From assembly GCA_034670405.1 (NCBI GenBank), contig JAXDDX010000011.1, positions 2,872,501 through 2,936,500 on the forward strand: DNA of 64,000 nt, written 5' to 3'. Within the stretch, counting starts at the first letter, position 1. Each line of letters opens with the position of its first letter. Below, piece after piece: positions 1-38,659 of this stretch. The translations under genes and the position numbers were made by a program. A model generated the notes under the pieces. The model searched no databases. It was not told the origin of the DNA and worked only from the letters and a program-made list of their open reading frames with translations. The stretch comes from Hoplostethus atlanticus (Eukaryota > Chordata > Actinopteri > Trachichthyiformes > Trachichthyidae).

Positions 1-23915
<23,915 letters not shown>

Positions 23916-25448
23916 CTGTGGGGGGGGGGGGAGATGAGAGTGTAAGAGATAGAGAGAGTAAGAGAGAGAGAGAGAGAGAGAGAGATAACATCAGTGGAAC
24001 AACTTGAAAGTCAGTTTTCACACATTTTATTTCAGGACACCGACTTGAATTAAGAACAACAAACTGGAACCAAATATAGCCGACACGGGTAAATGTCAGA
24101 GGGTGTATGTCGTCAAAATAAAAGCTCTCGGAACCGTTTGATGCCCCGCCCACACTGTCAAAAACACATGAAAACACTTCCTGCACGTGTGCACACGCGC
24201 GTGCCCATTTCTGATGTCCCTCTAGCCTCCCCGAGTCCAACTGTACAAATATTTCACATTCTCCTCCTGCTTCGCTCCCTCCCTCCCTCCCTCCCCTCCC
24301 TTTTATTCTCTCCAACACAGCCTCTCTAATAAGGCCTCATTGTGTGTCAGGCGGCGGGTCAGCTGCTTTGATGTGCCTTTTCAATGGCTGGCTCCTGTAA
24401 TGGATCAGAGTGGCCCGTACGAACCCTTGGGCTTCACTTAGAAAAAAAAAAATACGGGTTCCACTTTGTTCCGGTTTGTAAAGAATACGGTAGAACGCAA
24501 CTTATTTCAATAGTTATTTCTTACATGGGGTGAAGTTAGCGATGGGTAATCAAACATCACGATAATGGTTTCATAAATCACAACTTTGGCTTGGGATCGG
24601 TCGCAAAGTGTACGCTTTCTGTGAGCCGGAAACTTAAATGAGACCCCTGGAGACCACGGGCTCAGCGGGCGGTCAGAAGTGGGGAAACCAGCGTATCTCC
24701 ACCGACTCTTGTATTTCCATACGCCCATAAGAAATACTATTTAACAGGACAAGAATAGATGCTGAAGAGCCCTCAGGGGAATTCATCTTCAGAGTTCCCA
24801 CACTCACTTGGACATCACATTGAAGGGCTTTTCTATTACTTCTTGATAAGGTGAAATTCAAGAACTCAAAATTGGTCAGAATGAGACATAATAGAGGCCT
24901 TGTTCTTTATCCAGGTTTTCCTCAGGATGTCAACGCGTTGATGACTTTGGGTGCTAGATTTTAAGAAAGTACTTTCAAGGGCATCTAGTCACTTTCAAAA
25001 ACTTTTGAGGCCTTATTTTATCTTTCTCAAAGCCACAGACGTTCAAGGGCCCGTGGGGGGGGGCAGCAGTGCACACAAACAGCCACAGGACGTACAGCGC
25101 TGGTGCATTTCTTCAACTCCACACCAGTTCATCCAGGAACCAGGAACCGCAGCGTTAGACGGGATAATGAAATTCCTAATCCGGGCTCAGCAGTATAAAC
25201 TTGAATCGCGTTAACTGACAGACCTGTATCGGGGGAGGCTAAACCTCAGGTGAGGCAGTAAAGGGATGGGGCAAGCGACGTTGGTTTGAACCGGTTATTT
25301 CTAACGTGCCCTTCCTGTGACCTGCAGAATAACCAGCTCATTGAGTTTCTGTACCTCGGGTACTGGGTCAAAACGTAACGGTAACTCACGTCTGGTTCTG
25401 TGCAACCGTGACTGGGGTGCTGAGACTGAGGGTGGAGAAGCGTTAAAC

Positions 25449-25500
<52 letters not shown>

Positions 25501-25607
25501 AACAACCAGTCAGTCATTCAACTAGCCGCTGTGTAAAGCACCGTGAACTGAACAAAAGGGCAAAGGTTACGATCACCGGCCCCGGGGATCGTCAGATTCT
25601 TTGTTTG

Positions 25608-25610
<3 letters not shown>

Positions 25611-25700
<90 letters not shown>
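25611..25700 (+). repeat. (GT)n microsatellite, about 45 units
   Basis: Pure GT tract of 90 bp, about 110 bp after a shorter GT tract at 25452-25498. Confidence 0.97.
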
Positions 25701-25703
<3 letters not shown>

Positions 25704-26021
25704 CCTCTGGCTCGGAGAGCACGGGCATAAAAACAAGAATGTACCCCAAGGGGAGGCGTAAAGACGGGGTCAGTGGTGAGAGGGGTTAGGAGGTGAGAGG
25801 GTGAGATAATAGACGGTAGGAGACGAGACGGGGATAGACAACACTAGACAACTAGACAACACAGTTTCAGGTGGAGACAAAAGAATGAGAAGACGGTTTA
25901 CACGGTTTAAAGTGGAACCAAGACTCTGTAAATACCCTTGCGAGGGTCTGCTGACCTTTTTTTCCCCCCACATAAATCTGAAGCAGCAACAACACCACCA
26001 GCGATTCTTTCTCGAGAGATG

Positions 26022-26083
<62 letters not shown>

Positions 26084-26702
26084 TGGCTGAAGGTGAGGGA
26101 TGAATGAAGAGAAAGAGTACAGGAGACGGCCCGGGGGGGGGGGTCGGGTCTTCATCAGGAATGAAGGGGTGGGATAGTTGACAAAGAGAAGGGGCCCATA
26201 ACAGCGGGGGCCCCAATAACTGATGGCAATCAATCACAGCAGATAAACCAATAGTCAGGATGGCTGGACATGTCCTGACGGAGAGGGAGGGAGGAATGAA
26301 GAGAGGAAGGCAGACGGACAGAGAGAGAGAGATAAATAAAACAGGCAGAGGAGAGAAGGAAGCTGGCAAGAACATCCAAAAAACAAATCAGTGTCTGGGC
26401 TGGTACAAGTATGCTTTCAGCACAATATCAATTTCCCCATGTGGAGGCCTCCTGTCCTTACAGGCCATAACAGCACCCTGCCTAGGGCCTCCGGGGCCCC
26501 TGGGGAGAGGGGTCCCTGTTGGGCTCAGGTCTGCCTGGGCTCTCCACCCTACCACTGTCACAGGACAATACACCTGATTCATAGACACTCTCCCTCCCTC
26601 CATCTGTCTGCTGCTCCTACTCACCACAGCGCAGGAATGTCTTACTGCTGGACGGATCAAAGGAGCGGCACGACGTGTGCGTGCGTGCGTGCGTGAGAGT
26701 GT

Positions 26703-26714
26703 GTGTGAGAGTGA

Positions 26715-26804
<90 letters not shown>
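26703..26804 (+). repeat. (GA)n microsatellite
   Basis: GA dinucleotide tract of about 100 bp with a few interruptions at the left end. Confidence 0.95.
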
Positions 26805-26807
<3 letters not shown>

Positions 26808-27495
26808 TGCTAACTAACTAACATTCATTCATGCTGCCTTGTATTGGCCTGTTATAAAACAAATACAGGGACAAGGGCTTCATTTGATCAAAATATGCAC
26901 TGAAAATTGTGTAACAACTGTCAATCAAATAAAAGAAAACTATCAAACTATCAAAACCAGACTAATTTATAGTGAGTTTTCATTTTAAAGCTGCACTGGG
27001 CAAGTTATCCGCCTAAACCACAAAGTGGGGCTGCAACAGAGAAGACATCCCATCCCTACTAGTTTAGACCCCATCGATTCTCCACATTTGACCAAATTAA
27101 TGTACAAATGTTCAACAGAACGTGTGAAATACACTTTCATTCAAGCAAGAATGGCACAGAAATTTGTTTTGAGTATTGTTTTGGAACCATTTGAGTTACC
27201 AGAGTATCAAAACACGTCCTACTCTGCCCAGCCGTACTTAAGGAGACATTAAACTAGTAATTCTGGGAAGCTTTAAGTGGAAAACAGACTTTATGGGTTA
27301 CTTGGTCATATTTGATGGAGATATCTTAACCCCCGCAGTAAGAGGAAGTAGCGCAGCGTAGAGCAAGAGAGTCAGAGACACATTATTCTGCAGAGCATTA
27401 CTCAACCCACTCAAAGAATCAGTTCACAGTTCAACTCCACATTCACATGCACCCCTAGTGAAACCAGTGGGAGCATCACAGATGATACACAGTCA

Positions 27496-27545
<50 letters not shown>

Positions 27546-28939
27546 TAAGCACACACACACACACACACACACACAGACAGATTCACAGACACAGTCATGT
27601 ACAGTGCATCTGATGAGAAAGGAAAGGCTGACTTCCTCCACAGCCAAACAGGAAGTAGTGATTACATCAGGAAGAGCAATCCCACTGGTGTCTTCTCACA
27701 GCTCACTGAGCACACATGCACTCAAATATATATACACACATATACACACCATAGCATAAACCACAGTGCTGTGGTCCAATATGCAGGATTCCCGCCCGAA
27801 CAAAATCACAAATTACCTGACTTTTCAATAGAAGAAGAAGAAGAAGAAGAAGAAGAAGAACAGCCGAGGCAATGAATTATATGTAGGAAAGAAACAGAAA
27901 ACTACATTCTGATACGAGTTTAATTTCCTGTGACATGACCAATCTATCAAATCCCCGAGCTGTCTCCGGTTCCCTGACCCAGTGAACCTTCTGTGTTAGC
28001 GAGACCGCACGGCGCTGAGAAGAGATCGAGCAAAATAAACCTCACAAACAAGATAGCACAAGAAGAAAAACATCCATGTTCTATAATGCGTGTGGCCTCA
28101 TAACCCAACAACCGGCCAATATATCCCTCCTGCCTCACAGGTGGAGAGGGCCTGTGACCACATGGAGGGAGGGGGGGGGTGGCGGGCACTGAGGTGGAAA
28201 TCAAACAGACCGTGAGGGTTTCCACGGCAGCACCACACATGTAAACATGAGAGCTCAGAGCTTAGACAAATAAAAAGATATTTACAAGGTTTAGCCACAC
28301 CGCTGAGCAGCAGCGGCCTCTAGCCAAGCTATCGTTGTAGATAAAACTCAACTTCTGCTCCGGATTATGGCTAAATATTAGCTTCAGTAAAGCTCACTCT
28401 CTCTTTCTCACACACACACACACACATTTGTCAACATGGTCAAAGTCATTGTACCAACATATCTTTTTAGTAGGGCTGGGCCATATGGACAAAACATCAT
28501 GATAATCATAACTATTCCAATATCGATATACAACAAGTTACGTGCAAAATCATGTGTTAAATAATGGAATTGCATTGAACTGCTTGGATGACACTAATTT
28601 TCCTTTTAATAACGTCATTATTTCTTCATATGATTCTACTGAAATAATGAATTATGGCCCCACGCTGCTTTTTAGCGCCGCTGACTGCAAACTGCTCTCC
28701 CCAGGGTGTCTGGTGGTGACGAAGCGCTGAGGCCGACCCTCGTCCTGGTTATGAAACGCAGAGCTCTCGAGCGGTGCAGAGCGCGCGCTCGTTAAAACTT
28801 TCCCCCGGTGAACCTGGAGAGTCACAGCTGTTAACCCCCCCCCCTTCCTGTCTCTCAGTATAGCTCCGCCCCCCCTGGCCCGTCGGAGGGCACTAATCCT
28901 TACACAGGACACACGCAGTCCCCGCACGGACGCGCTTAC

Positions 28940-28964
28940 ACTCTTCAACTCCACCGTCATCCAT
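28940..28964 (-). CDS. candidate alternative first coding exon of utrn (short)
   Basis: The minus strand reads ATG followed by DDGGVEE and one base, then a donor GTAAGC. Phase 1 again fits the exon at 23854, giving MDDGGVEE-Y-EHDAVQKK. This resembles the acidic first-exon peptides of dystrophin (for example EEVEDCY-EREDVQKK). The surroundings (about 28670-28990) are GC-rich with many CpGs, as expected near a promoter. Only eight whole codons, so chance is not excluded. Confidence 0.35.
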
Positions 28965-30393
28965 CACTTAGCTTCACCGCTCGCACACAGTCAATCAACC
29001 TCACACACACACACACACACAAACATAACTACACACACACGTCTTCACACCCTATTCACAGTCTGACGCAGAGTTGTATTGTATTTTCCCTCTGTAGGCC
29101 GGGAGGAATGCATAGAATTCCCATAATTTCACACGCATTCCTCCCCCCTCCCTCCGATGGTCACTTGTCGAAGCTTGTCCCAGCCGGTGCAGCCTTGTTG
29201 ACACTCTCTCCCCCCCCCCCCCCAACCCTCTAGCCGAGATCTGGGAATTTGTAGGGAAAACACTCCTAACGTCCAGGAAGATGAACCCATATCCCCACTT
29301 AGCAGCTTGAAAAACACCTCTGCCGTGTGTGTGTGTGTGTGTGTGTGTGTGTAGGTGTGTGCATTTGTGTAATCATCATCATGAGGGTTTGGTATGCACA
29401 GAGCAGAGCGCTGTGCTGCGGGTCAGGTCACTCTAAACAAGCGAGGCAACTGTAAATAACTGGTCCGGCTTTTAAAACTAACGGTGAGTCGGGGAAATGG
29501 ACGGAGAGATAAAACAAATGAAGCACGTACGGCGGAGTTTTACCAGACTTCAATTCCATCTGTGCAGTCCATCGTCAAACCCATCTCTGCTGTTTAAACT
29601 GTTTAAAGCCCAATACATTATAACAAGACGGTGCTACCAACTGACACACTAGTTAGTCGCCCCACCACCGGCTTTGTTGACATGATGATTCATCGGATTG
29701 ACGGCGTTGTGTTCGGTCTGAAAAGCAGCGTTGGGCACACCTCGCATCCTCGCATCCCCGTCCATCAGACAACGTGGCAGGCTGAGACGTTTCAAATGTA
29801 AAGTTTAAATACAGTTTCAACTTGACGTGTGTGTGTGTGTGTTTAGAAGTGTAAATAGAAAGCTCATTCTAAGTCAACCCCTTAGCCTCAGTAAATCCTA
29901 CACTGCATGTTTACGCCCAAAATGTGTTTACCCAAAAACGAGAGGAACCACCTGCGAGGGTAAATATCGACTTATTTGAGCGACGCAACTGTCAAACCGC
30001 TTGGAAACTCCCATCGAGCTCCCCGTTCTGCTGAACTGGTTCACAGCTTAGCCCAGAATGCATAGCAGAGCTGAATGCATCTGCCGCAAATGACCCACCA
30101 CACCTTAGTGGCATACCTGTGACACACCTCGTTTCGCCACCGAGCCATGTGTCCTATACCTGCCTGATGTTCCTACCTCTCAGTTTGAGCCCGTGCGCTG
30201 CCATCTCTCACCGCAGGCTCGCCACAATGCCAAACCGGAGAAGCAGCAAACAAACAAAAAAAAGACAAGACAGAATATCACATGCCTTCTCTCTCTCTCT
30301 CTCCCTCTCCTCTGACTCTGTCGCTCCTTGACCAGGGTGGGAGGAAAAGAGCCAGAAGAATGCAGCAGAGGGAGGGGAGAGACAGAGGGACAC

Positions 30394-30509
<116 letters not shown>

Positions 30510-30807
30510 GGGTGGGGGGGGGCAGAACAGGACAGGGCAAGCCAGGGGTGGGCAGTCACCGTGCACCGCGCGATAGGGGAGGAACACACAGCACTCTGTT
30601 CGGCACCGTCCCAGCATGCAACAGGAACAGAACGCGAGCGTCGGCCTCCCACGATGGAAAAGAGACAGAGAGAGGCGCATCGCCCCGAGATCACAAACAC
30701 AGAGAGGATATAGACACAACAGAGGATGGCAGGGGAGGAGATACGGCCGTGAGAGGAGCCATGGGGTTGAATGGGTTATTTAACAGGAACACAACAATCT
30801 GAGAACG

Positions 30808-30875
<68 letters not shown>

Positions 30876-31459
30876 ATTCCTTTTCCCCACACATATTGCA
30901 CCTGCCCTCATTCTGATCTCAATATAAAGACTCCTAAGACATGTGAAACTACAGTGTACCTACAAGCACACAGCACAGGAACCATGACGACAGCACGGTG
31001 ACGCTATTGGATCATGACATAACCACACCGATCTCAAAAGACGTCTGTGTACCGTGGCCGGCGGGCTGGACGTGGCCAAGGAGCTGAGCTATTATCTCGT
31101 AAAAAACACAGACAGTTATTACTAAAGATGAGCGTACCGTTTTACAGAACACATCAAACGCATCGTCGGAAGAATTTACAGTACACCGCCCGAGCTCACT
31201 CCAGAGAAAGCCGGTGACTATGCCGGCTGGATGTAGCTGTTGAGGGGTGGGACAATCGACTGTTGGTATAATTGACCGCCACTTTGCCAGGTAGCATCAT
31301 CGTTGGTTTTAAAAGCCCTTCTGGCTGGTAAAACAACCAAAGTGGCTGGTAAAATCTGGAAGTTAAGTGGATAAAAAGCTTAGTTTCCTGTCCTGGCTTG
31401 CACATACGAAAATCCCTGCTAAACTCCTCTAATTACTACAGATGTACTCAACCACTTAC

Positions 31460-31535
31460 CCAGAGTAGGACCGTTTTCCTGCTTCCTCTTCCTCCTGAAA
31501 AAGTTGCGCTTTCTCCACGGCAGCCACTTACTCAT
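31460..31535 (-). CDS. candidate alternative first coding exon of utrn
   Basis: An ATG at 31535 in good context (CGCCATGA) opens a 25-codon basic peptide beginning MSKWLPWRKRNFFRRKRK and ends, one base into a codon, at a consensus donor GTAAGT. The exon at 23854-23915 needs exactly phase 1, so splicing would give ...PTL-D-EHDAVQKK with no frame break. Mammalian utrophin has an alternative 'B' promoter whose unique first exon encodes a short N-terminus. I infer a similar role; I do not recall that peptide well enough to claim homology. A 110-bp (GA)n tract lies just upstream (31633-31742). Confidence 0.45.
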
Positions 31536-31631
31536 GGCGAAAATATAGTGAAAGAAAAAGAGAAAAGGAGGTAAGAGAGAAAGAGAAATGAAAACAACAC
31601 ATCCGGAAGAGGAAGAGAGGGTGGTGATGAC

Positions 31632-31746
<115 letters not shown>

Positions 31747-31896
31747 GTGGTTATGTTTACTTGGGGGGGCGCTGGGCCGGCCTGTCTGTGTCACACACAC
31801 ACACGCACACACACACCTCGATCACCTGTCACTTACCGCTTAATTGACAAGCTCAAGCAATTCCTGCTCTCCTCACCCCCTTTTCTCACCCTCCTG

Positions 31897-31949
<53 letters not shown>

Positions 31950-32072
31950 GCAACTGACAGCTGAACCTCCCCAGAAAACACAGAGTGAGTGACAAGGAGG
32001 GCAGCGCTCGTTTTTCTCCCACGTCGCGGGATGTGACAGCAGGTAAACATGACTCCGGGTGACCTTAGCCCT

Positions 32073-32116
<44 letters not shown>

Positions 32117-33627
32117 ACCGAGCCTCTTCCTCTTTCATGTTCACATGAAAGTGAAACCTGCCCTTTGACAATCAAATAAATGACTCAGAGAATTCTTACT
32201 GCTGCACATACAGTCGAAACTATGACATTTCTGGCAGGCCAGTGGACCAATGGTCACAGGGAACAGGGCTTTTGCTCATCGACATATTTAGTCAGTGAGG
32301 GGCAACTGAACAAACAACTCTCTTCCCACAGAGACTGGGGGGGGGGGCGGGGGGGTGGGGGGGCATAAGAGTAAAGAGAAAGTTTATTTTCCTGTGTTTT
32401 GTTTTCACTCTTCCTTTCCATCGCGACGAGGAAGCGGAGGACGACGAAGCAGCTCGGCCCGCCCCGTGACCGACTTCCAGCCCAGATCCGATTGAATTAA
32501 ATCCACTTCCTTCCATAGAGGGCTGCAGCAGCTGGCCTGGACACAACACAGAGGAATGAACTGGGCTGGGCTGTAGTCGGGGCCTTGGCATGGTCTGAAG
32601 GAATCAAGAGGACCAGCGGGGACTTTCCAGTCACGAAAAAAATGAATGAATGACTCCTCTTACTCAACATGTCTTGTGGCTGCATTGCATTCTGGTCTAT
32701 TGCGGCTGCTGTTCCTCTTCTTGTATGATTTTTGAACACCGGTTGCAAAAGTTGAACTAGCGGCAGTGGCAATCATGGCTGTGCTTCTTCTACACACCAA
32801 CACACACACACACACCAGATGACTCAGTGGTCCGGCCTATGCTCGAAAGAAAGAAATCTCCCACAATGCCACAGGCCTCCACCCAGGGCCCTGGGATGAG
32901 TCATTAAATGGAGCCTTCCCATCCCTTCATCCTGAGACTCTCTCTATCGATGCCCCATCCCAGAAGCTCTCTGTCTGTGCTCCATTGGGACAAGCTTCCC
33001 TCCAGGTGGGCCAGGGACTGAAAAATGTCCGGGTGCACATTATTGGTCTCGACACCGATTTTAACAGGGTATGAAAAAGCTTTAAAACTTTGAAGGCGAT
33101 CCCTTAATTTTGGCCTAATTTCTGAGTGTGCGTGAACTTAGGAGAGTAAATGGCAAGTAAAATATAGCCTACTTCCACCACCTTCCTTTTTTACTTTTTC
33201 CCCCACTAGTTCACTTTTTCATGAACACTTATAGGGCTATGAGAAAGTGTGCATTTAAACAGGGAGGGAATTCAAACCCTCGAGGTCATTCACTTAGTAG
33301 AGAAATACCGCTGTGGCTTTAAAGGGTTAATCTGAACTCTCTGGGTCTCAGCCTGTTTTTTGTTTCAGTAAATCCTCTTGTGTCATGCGAGGGGTCAGAA
33401 GGTAGATTGGGCAACGTGGCTTTGTAGCCCTAATGAGCAAGGAAGGGGGGAGGGGGGAGGGGGGGGGGTTGAACTAGGAGGAGGGGTAGGTTTGGAAAGG
33501 GAGATTCGTGAAAAGAGGCGATTAGGGTTTGTGTGCGTACGAGTGTGTGTGTGTGTGTGTGTGTGTGCATGTTCAGTGAGAATGTTATAACCTCTATGTC
33601 TGACTTATTCCATGAGAGCAAACAGCT

Positions 33628-33689
<62 letters not shown>

Positions 33690-33995
33690 AGCTTAGCAAC
33701 CACAGGAGACTTAGGAGTACACTGATCATTTTCTGCCATTTGTAGCCTACTCTAGAAGAGTTTAAATGTCATCTGTGCTGGGCGGGGTGACTGTGTGCTG
33801 ACACACACACCCACACACACCCACACACACCCACACACGAACCAAAGACGCAGAGTCTCACACACACACACACACACACAACCGCACCCAGGGGAGATAT
33901 TTTGGCCAATGCCTCCGTTCCCAAATTTCCAGCCAGGATTTTGGAGAGCTCCTTCCCTCGCACTTCCCAGCCAGAGTCAACTGCAAGGAGAGAAG

Positions 33996-34057
<62 letters not shown>

Positions 34058-34996
34058 CTATATTGCTGAGCAGACACACCCAGCTGCCTCTCGCTGACGT
34101 TTCTAAACCAGAGAGCCATAAGAGAAATTGTAGTTCTGACACCAGAGAGAGAAACAGAGAAAGTGCAAATAATGGTCATGGTAATCACCTCACAGTGGAG
34201 GCGTGACCCGGGGTGGTTCGGGCTGCACGCTACCCACACATGCACATGCACACAGATTACAGTGTTTTTGTGCGCCTCTGCAAATCAGACCACATGAGTG
34301 AACAGCGTGGCCCTAATTGACAGCTGGATATGGTTGTTATGTCGTAGGTAGGTGTTGAAAACAAACTCCCAGCATAGATAGCCTTAGAACGCTATAGGCT
34401 GTCTAGTTGACTATGTCTAGGCTGATAATCCAATCTCTCTCTCACACACACACACATACACACATACACACACACCAGTTGAAATATTTCCCAGTACGCG
34501 ATCCACCCTGCTGCTTGGTGCCAAGACCGGAATTTAGGCTACATGACATGCGAGCTTGCAGGGTGACAATTCATTAGGGAAATCGTTCTCCACTCTTGGC
34601 ACCACACCCACCACACCCTCCGTTTGGCGACGGTCCACATTCCTGTCTGCTAACCTCTCGCTAGATACGACACTATGACCTCCGTCACGCCGAGTCTCAC
34701 ACCCGCAGACGCTCTCTGTGAGCTGACGGTCACGTTACGTCGGGCTTACACCGTTATACACACACACACATATATGCACCCACACAGAACAGCAATCCAT
34801 CAAGGTGAGAGCGAGGGGAAGGGGTGGTGGTGAGCAAGGGAGGGAGTGGGAGAAAGAGGCAGAAACAATAGAGGGGACAGAGGAGGATGGCAGACAACAA
34901 GAGCAGGTCAGGTAACCAGAGCCGCCTGAGTGTGTTTTTTTTTTTTTTAGCAGGCTCTTCCCCAGCAGAGCTCTCCAATGACAAATAAACACAGGG

Positions 34997-35052
<56 letters not shown>

Positions 35053-36027
35053 CAACAGCCCTAACCCGTAGATGATATTTGACCTTTCACCTCTGTCTCC
35101 ACTCTGTGTAATGGGCAGGTGGGGACAAGGGGGAGAATAAACTAAACTAACCAGACTTTGGTCAAATAGTATTTGCAAGTCTTAGCGGGATTCAAACCCA
35201 GGATGTCGCGATGTCGCCTTAGCCGGGACACCCCAACTTATTTATACTTATTTAATGATCGGCAACCTATCTGACACCATTGTCCAAATAGGGTTATGCT
35301 ATCTGGTGCTCCAAGAGTTATTTGACCTAGGGTGTGAGCTCCAAAACAAACCACACTTTGAATGCCCGTATAGGTAGATGTTAGCTAGCCACTTTCCCCA
35401 GAACCGCAGCTTTCCTCTCGGTCTTTCTTTCCCTCCCCGCTCCATTGTGGGCTTACATAACAACTTGACACGCTGGAAAACATGAGCCCACGTCTACCCC
35501 CTTTTCCACCACCACCACCCCCACCGCCCCCGAGCATGAGTGTGCATATGTCTGTGAAAGGGACAGAGAGTGTCTGGATTGCACTGACCTCCATCGCAGG
35601 AGGTAGACAGACAAAACACACACAGACACACACACACACACACACAAAGTAGCAGCAATCTCGCCATAATCCTTGTTTACAGTTGGAACACACAGCAGCT
35701 GAAATACTTAAAACGTAGCTTCAAAATAAGACTCTTCCTACAATTTCCTGTCAGTCAGTAATGATGACAAGAAAAGGGAGGGCTTAAGTGTGTGTGTGTG
35801 TGTGTGTTGTGGAGCTTATATGACAAGGGAATTGCCAGTCCGTGAGGTCTGTGAGGATTCAGGTCCACAGAAATTCTTCAACGTTTTAAAACACGCCCCC
35901 CACACCGCACAGCGAGGCTTACAGGCAGGCGTGGGGATCACGTGAACGAGCGCGCTAATGCCTCTCGCAAAGACCCCCCGGTCCCTCGCTCTTCTCAGCT
36001 GTGAAAACATCCCTCCACATGTGCCCA

Positions 36028-36061
<34 letters not shown>

Positions 36062-37054
36062 TCCTGTAGCTCACCTGCTTGTCAATCACCACTCAAAGCC
36101 CCACGTTTCAACTCGGTGTAAACTATAAATGTCTCACACCACCATAAACACAGTGTTCCAGAGCTCAGTGTTTAGAATCCGTCTCTACTGTTTATTAAAA
36201 AACTGGCCACCTAAAAGCTCTTCAAAAGGGACAAAGCTGCGAAGTGTCTGAAGTTAAAATGATATAGGGTGTATATATGTGTGCGTGTGTGTTATGCGTT
36301 TCTTTGAGCTGAAGCCATCATGGTGACAAATAAGTTTGTTTTCCCTGAACTTTCCCCATGGCTTGGTGCTCTGCGAAGTGTGCGGCTGTTTCCCCTGTTA
36401 ATAATTGTTTATCCTAACTAACCTGGTTTAACAGAGGTCGCACTCACTGAATGAGGGAAGAGAAAAAAAAACAACTTCAGTCGCATTCAAGTAAACCCGC
36501 TGACTACCACACACACACACACACACACACACAACACAAACCCATCCACCAAGTGCAGAAAAGGACTGTGCCCACAGCCTGCAGATTACATCGACACAAT
36601 TGTGCCTGCTGTATTTCTTGGGTCGCTTTTAGTGCTAAGCTATGTGCTACATTTTCCCCTCTGTGCAATAAAAGAAAACATTACTTTTGGGGTTGCTAGG
36701 TAACCTGAATCCTTGTAAGAAAAAGCATTGTGGTCTGGAGACAAGCGTTGTAAATTACAAACTCCATCGGCACGGTGGAATTCCCGGCCCGGAATCTGCC
36801 GGCGCTCCCAAGGCCGGTGGCGCTGGTCCTATTCCTGAGACTGGAACCTAAAACCGCCAGGGAGCTGGGAACGCCGCCACAAGGACTGGATAGGATGAAC
36901 AAAACCACCACCACCACCACATAATCATCATCAGGGACATGGTGGAGGGTAAACCCACCTGAACTCAGTTAACCTCCCTTTTTATCTGTGGAATCGTACT
37001 TTAATAGTTCACAGTAGAGAAAGAGAGGAAGGGAAAATTGTGTGACAACGCGAC

Positions 37055-37125
37055 AGCCGGGAATCAAACTCAGGACACTGCAAGCACATGGCATGGCCTC
37101 GAGCCAACTGAGCCACCAGGACGCC
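37055..37125 (-). repeat. tRNA-derived SINE head
   Basis: The minus strand has box A TGGCTCAGTTGG (37104-37115) and a box-B-like GAGTTTGATTC (37061-37071) at tRNA-like spacing. A 3' tail is not obvious. Confidence 0.45.
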
Positions 37126-37959
37126 CCCACATGCTTCTCTTTATGACATAACCCTTTATGACATCACAGTAGGTAGTATCAAACTGAAGTGCCCCATAGG
37201 GAGGTGGGGTCTTTTAAGGACACATTCATTGGTTTTTATTCTGGTGGTTGTTTGCCTTATGATGATCACCAGCCTTATGATGATCACCAGCTGAAGGTCA
37301 GCGTTTTTGCGCAGCTTTTTATTTACCACTCCGTTACGGATCATTGTGCAGAACAGAAAGTTAAACTAACGTGCAAGCAAATGAACAAGGCCTCTTCCTC
37401 TGAAATCCTATTCAGTACTCCGTGTCCTGTGCTGACCTTTCATGTTTACAGTTTCAGCGCGTGTTCAACTGTCACCTCAAGAAAGCTCACCACTTTGCGA
37501 GAGATAAACCATTTAAATGTGTGCGTCTCTCGCTGGGGGGGCCGGCGTCTATGAAAGAGGAACCTATTGGTTGAGAAAAGGTTTGGTTGTGGGTGCGGCT
37601 TTCTAAACCCATCCCTGCAATCTTGCCTCTTCCCTCTTACCGTCTGCCACCTTTTCTTTTACTTTCTCTTTCTCTTGGCAAAGTTGTCACATTCAGCCAT
37701 CTCCGGTTCTCTTTATCCCTTTGTTGACCCCCCCCCCCCCACCGCCGCCTCCATGGGAACTGAGGTTATCCATGCACAGCAGGATTTCTACCCTTTTTCG
37801 GTGTTTCCTCTGGACGACTGCCTGCAGGTACAACGCAACTTTTTTCACTCTCTCTTTCTCTCCTCCGCTCCCTCTCTCGCCCTATATGCAGCCGTGCGAT
37901 ATCTATCCTCTTGCGGAGAGCAGTGTGTAAATACCGTCCTCTTAGATCTGACGACAACT

Positions 37960-38007
<48 letters not shown>

Positions 38008-38659
38008 ATGCAACTTAATGTTACTGCACATGTACAAGATATATCTTTTCAACAATCTCAACGCTGCCCAAACACCGGCTCAACCACGTCAACGATTGGG
38101 TCGTACCGGATCTCCATTTGATGATGTCATTGAACTCCTCCTTGGCTCCTCCCTCTGCGATGTCACCAGGCGATGCCATGGCAGCCAGTTAATCCACTGA
38201 TATATTAATCCAAACAGCGCCTGGCCTCTTGGTCTTCTCTCCGCACCTGTAAGTAAAGATGAAACTTTCACTCTCATTCAAGAGTACATAGTCCTTCTTT
38301 TTGTGGTTTAGCAGCTCTCACTCCATTGTTTTGCTTTGCTCTGTCTATCTTTAATGTGAAACGTGACTCTAAGAGGAAACATGGGATGTGGGAGCATCGA
38401 AGCAACACACACACACACACGCACGCGCACGCACGCACACGCGCCAACAGTCAAACACACCCACATAGTTGTCACACGGGGAGGTCGGAAGATCTGGCAC
38501 CTCATGAGGAACTGGGTTGTTAAAACACCAACAGCTGTTCGAGGCTTCCGCTCAATGTTGTTGAGGAAGAAACAAAGTGGACACGAGGGTGGCTGGCCAT
38601 TGGTTTATGTTTACAAAGTGCTTTCTCAGTAATAATTTGCGACAATCGTTAAGAAAGAC

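Larger units (their letters stand above)
23916..28939. other. utrn 5' intron, repeat-rich
   Basis: No gene recognised. Holds (GT)n at 25452-25498 and 25611-25700, (GA)n at 26023-26079 and 26703-26804, (CA)n at 27500-27575 and a (GAA)n at 27829-27860. At 28474 a TAGGGCTGGGCCATATGG-type end suggests a solo hAT MITE terminus. Confidence 0.6.

Noticed and set aside
35181..35235. tRNA gene on the minus strand from a box-B-like GGGTTTGAATCCC.
   Set aside because: No acceptable box A or cloverleaf; at best a SINE or tRNA relic.
37240..37292. Short tandem duplication of a TTATGATGATCACCAGC unit.
   Set aside because: Two copies of an 18-bp unit in non-coding DNA; ordinary slippage, no further significance seen.
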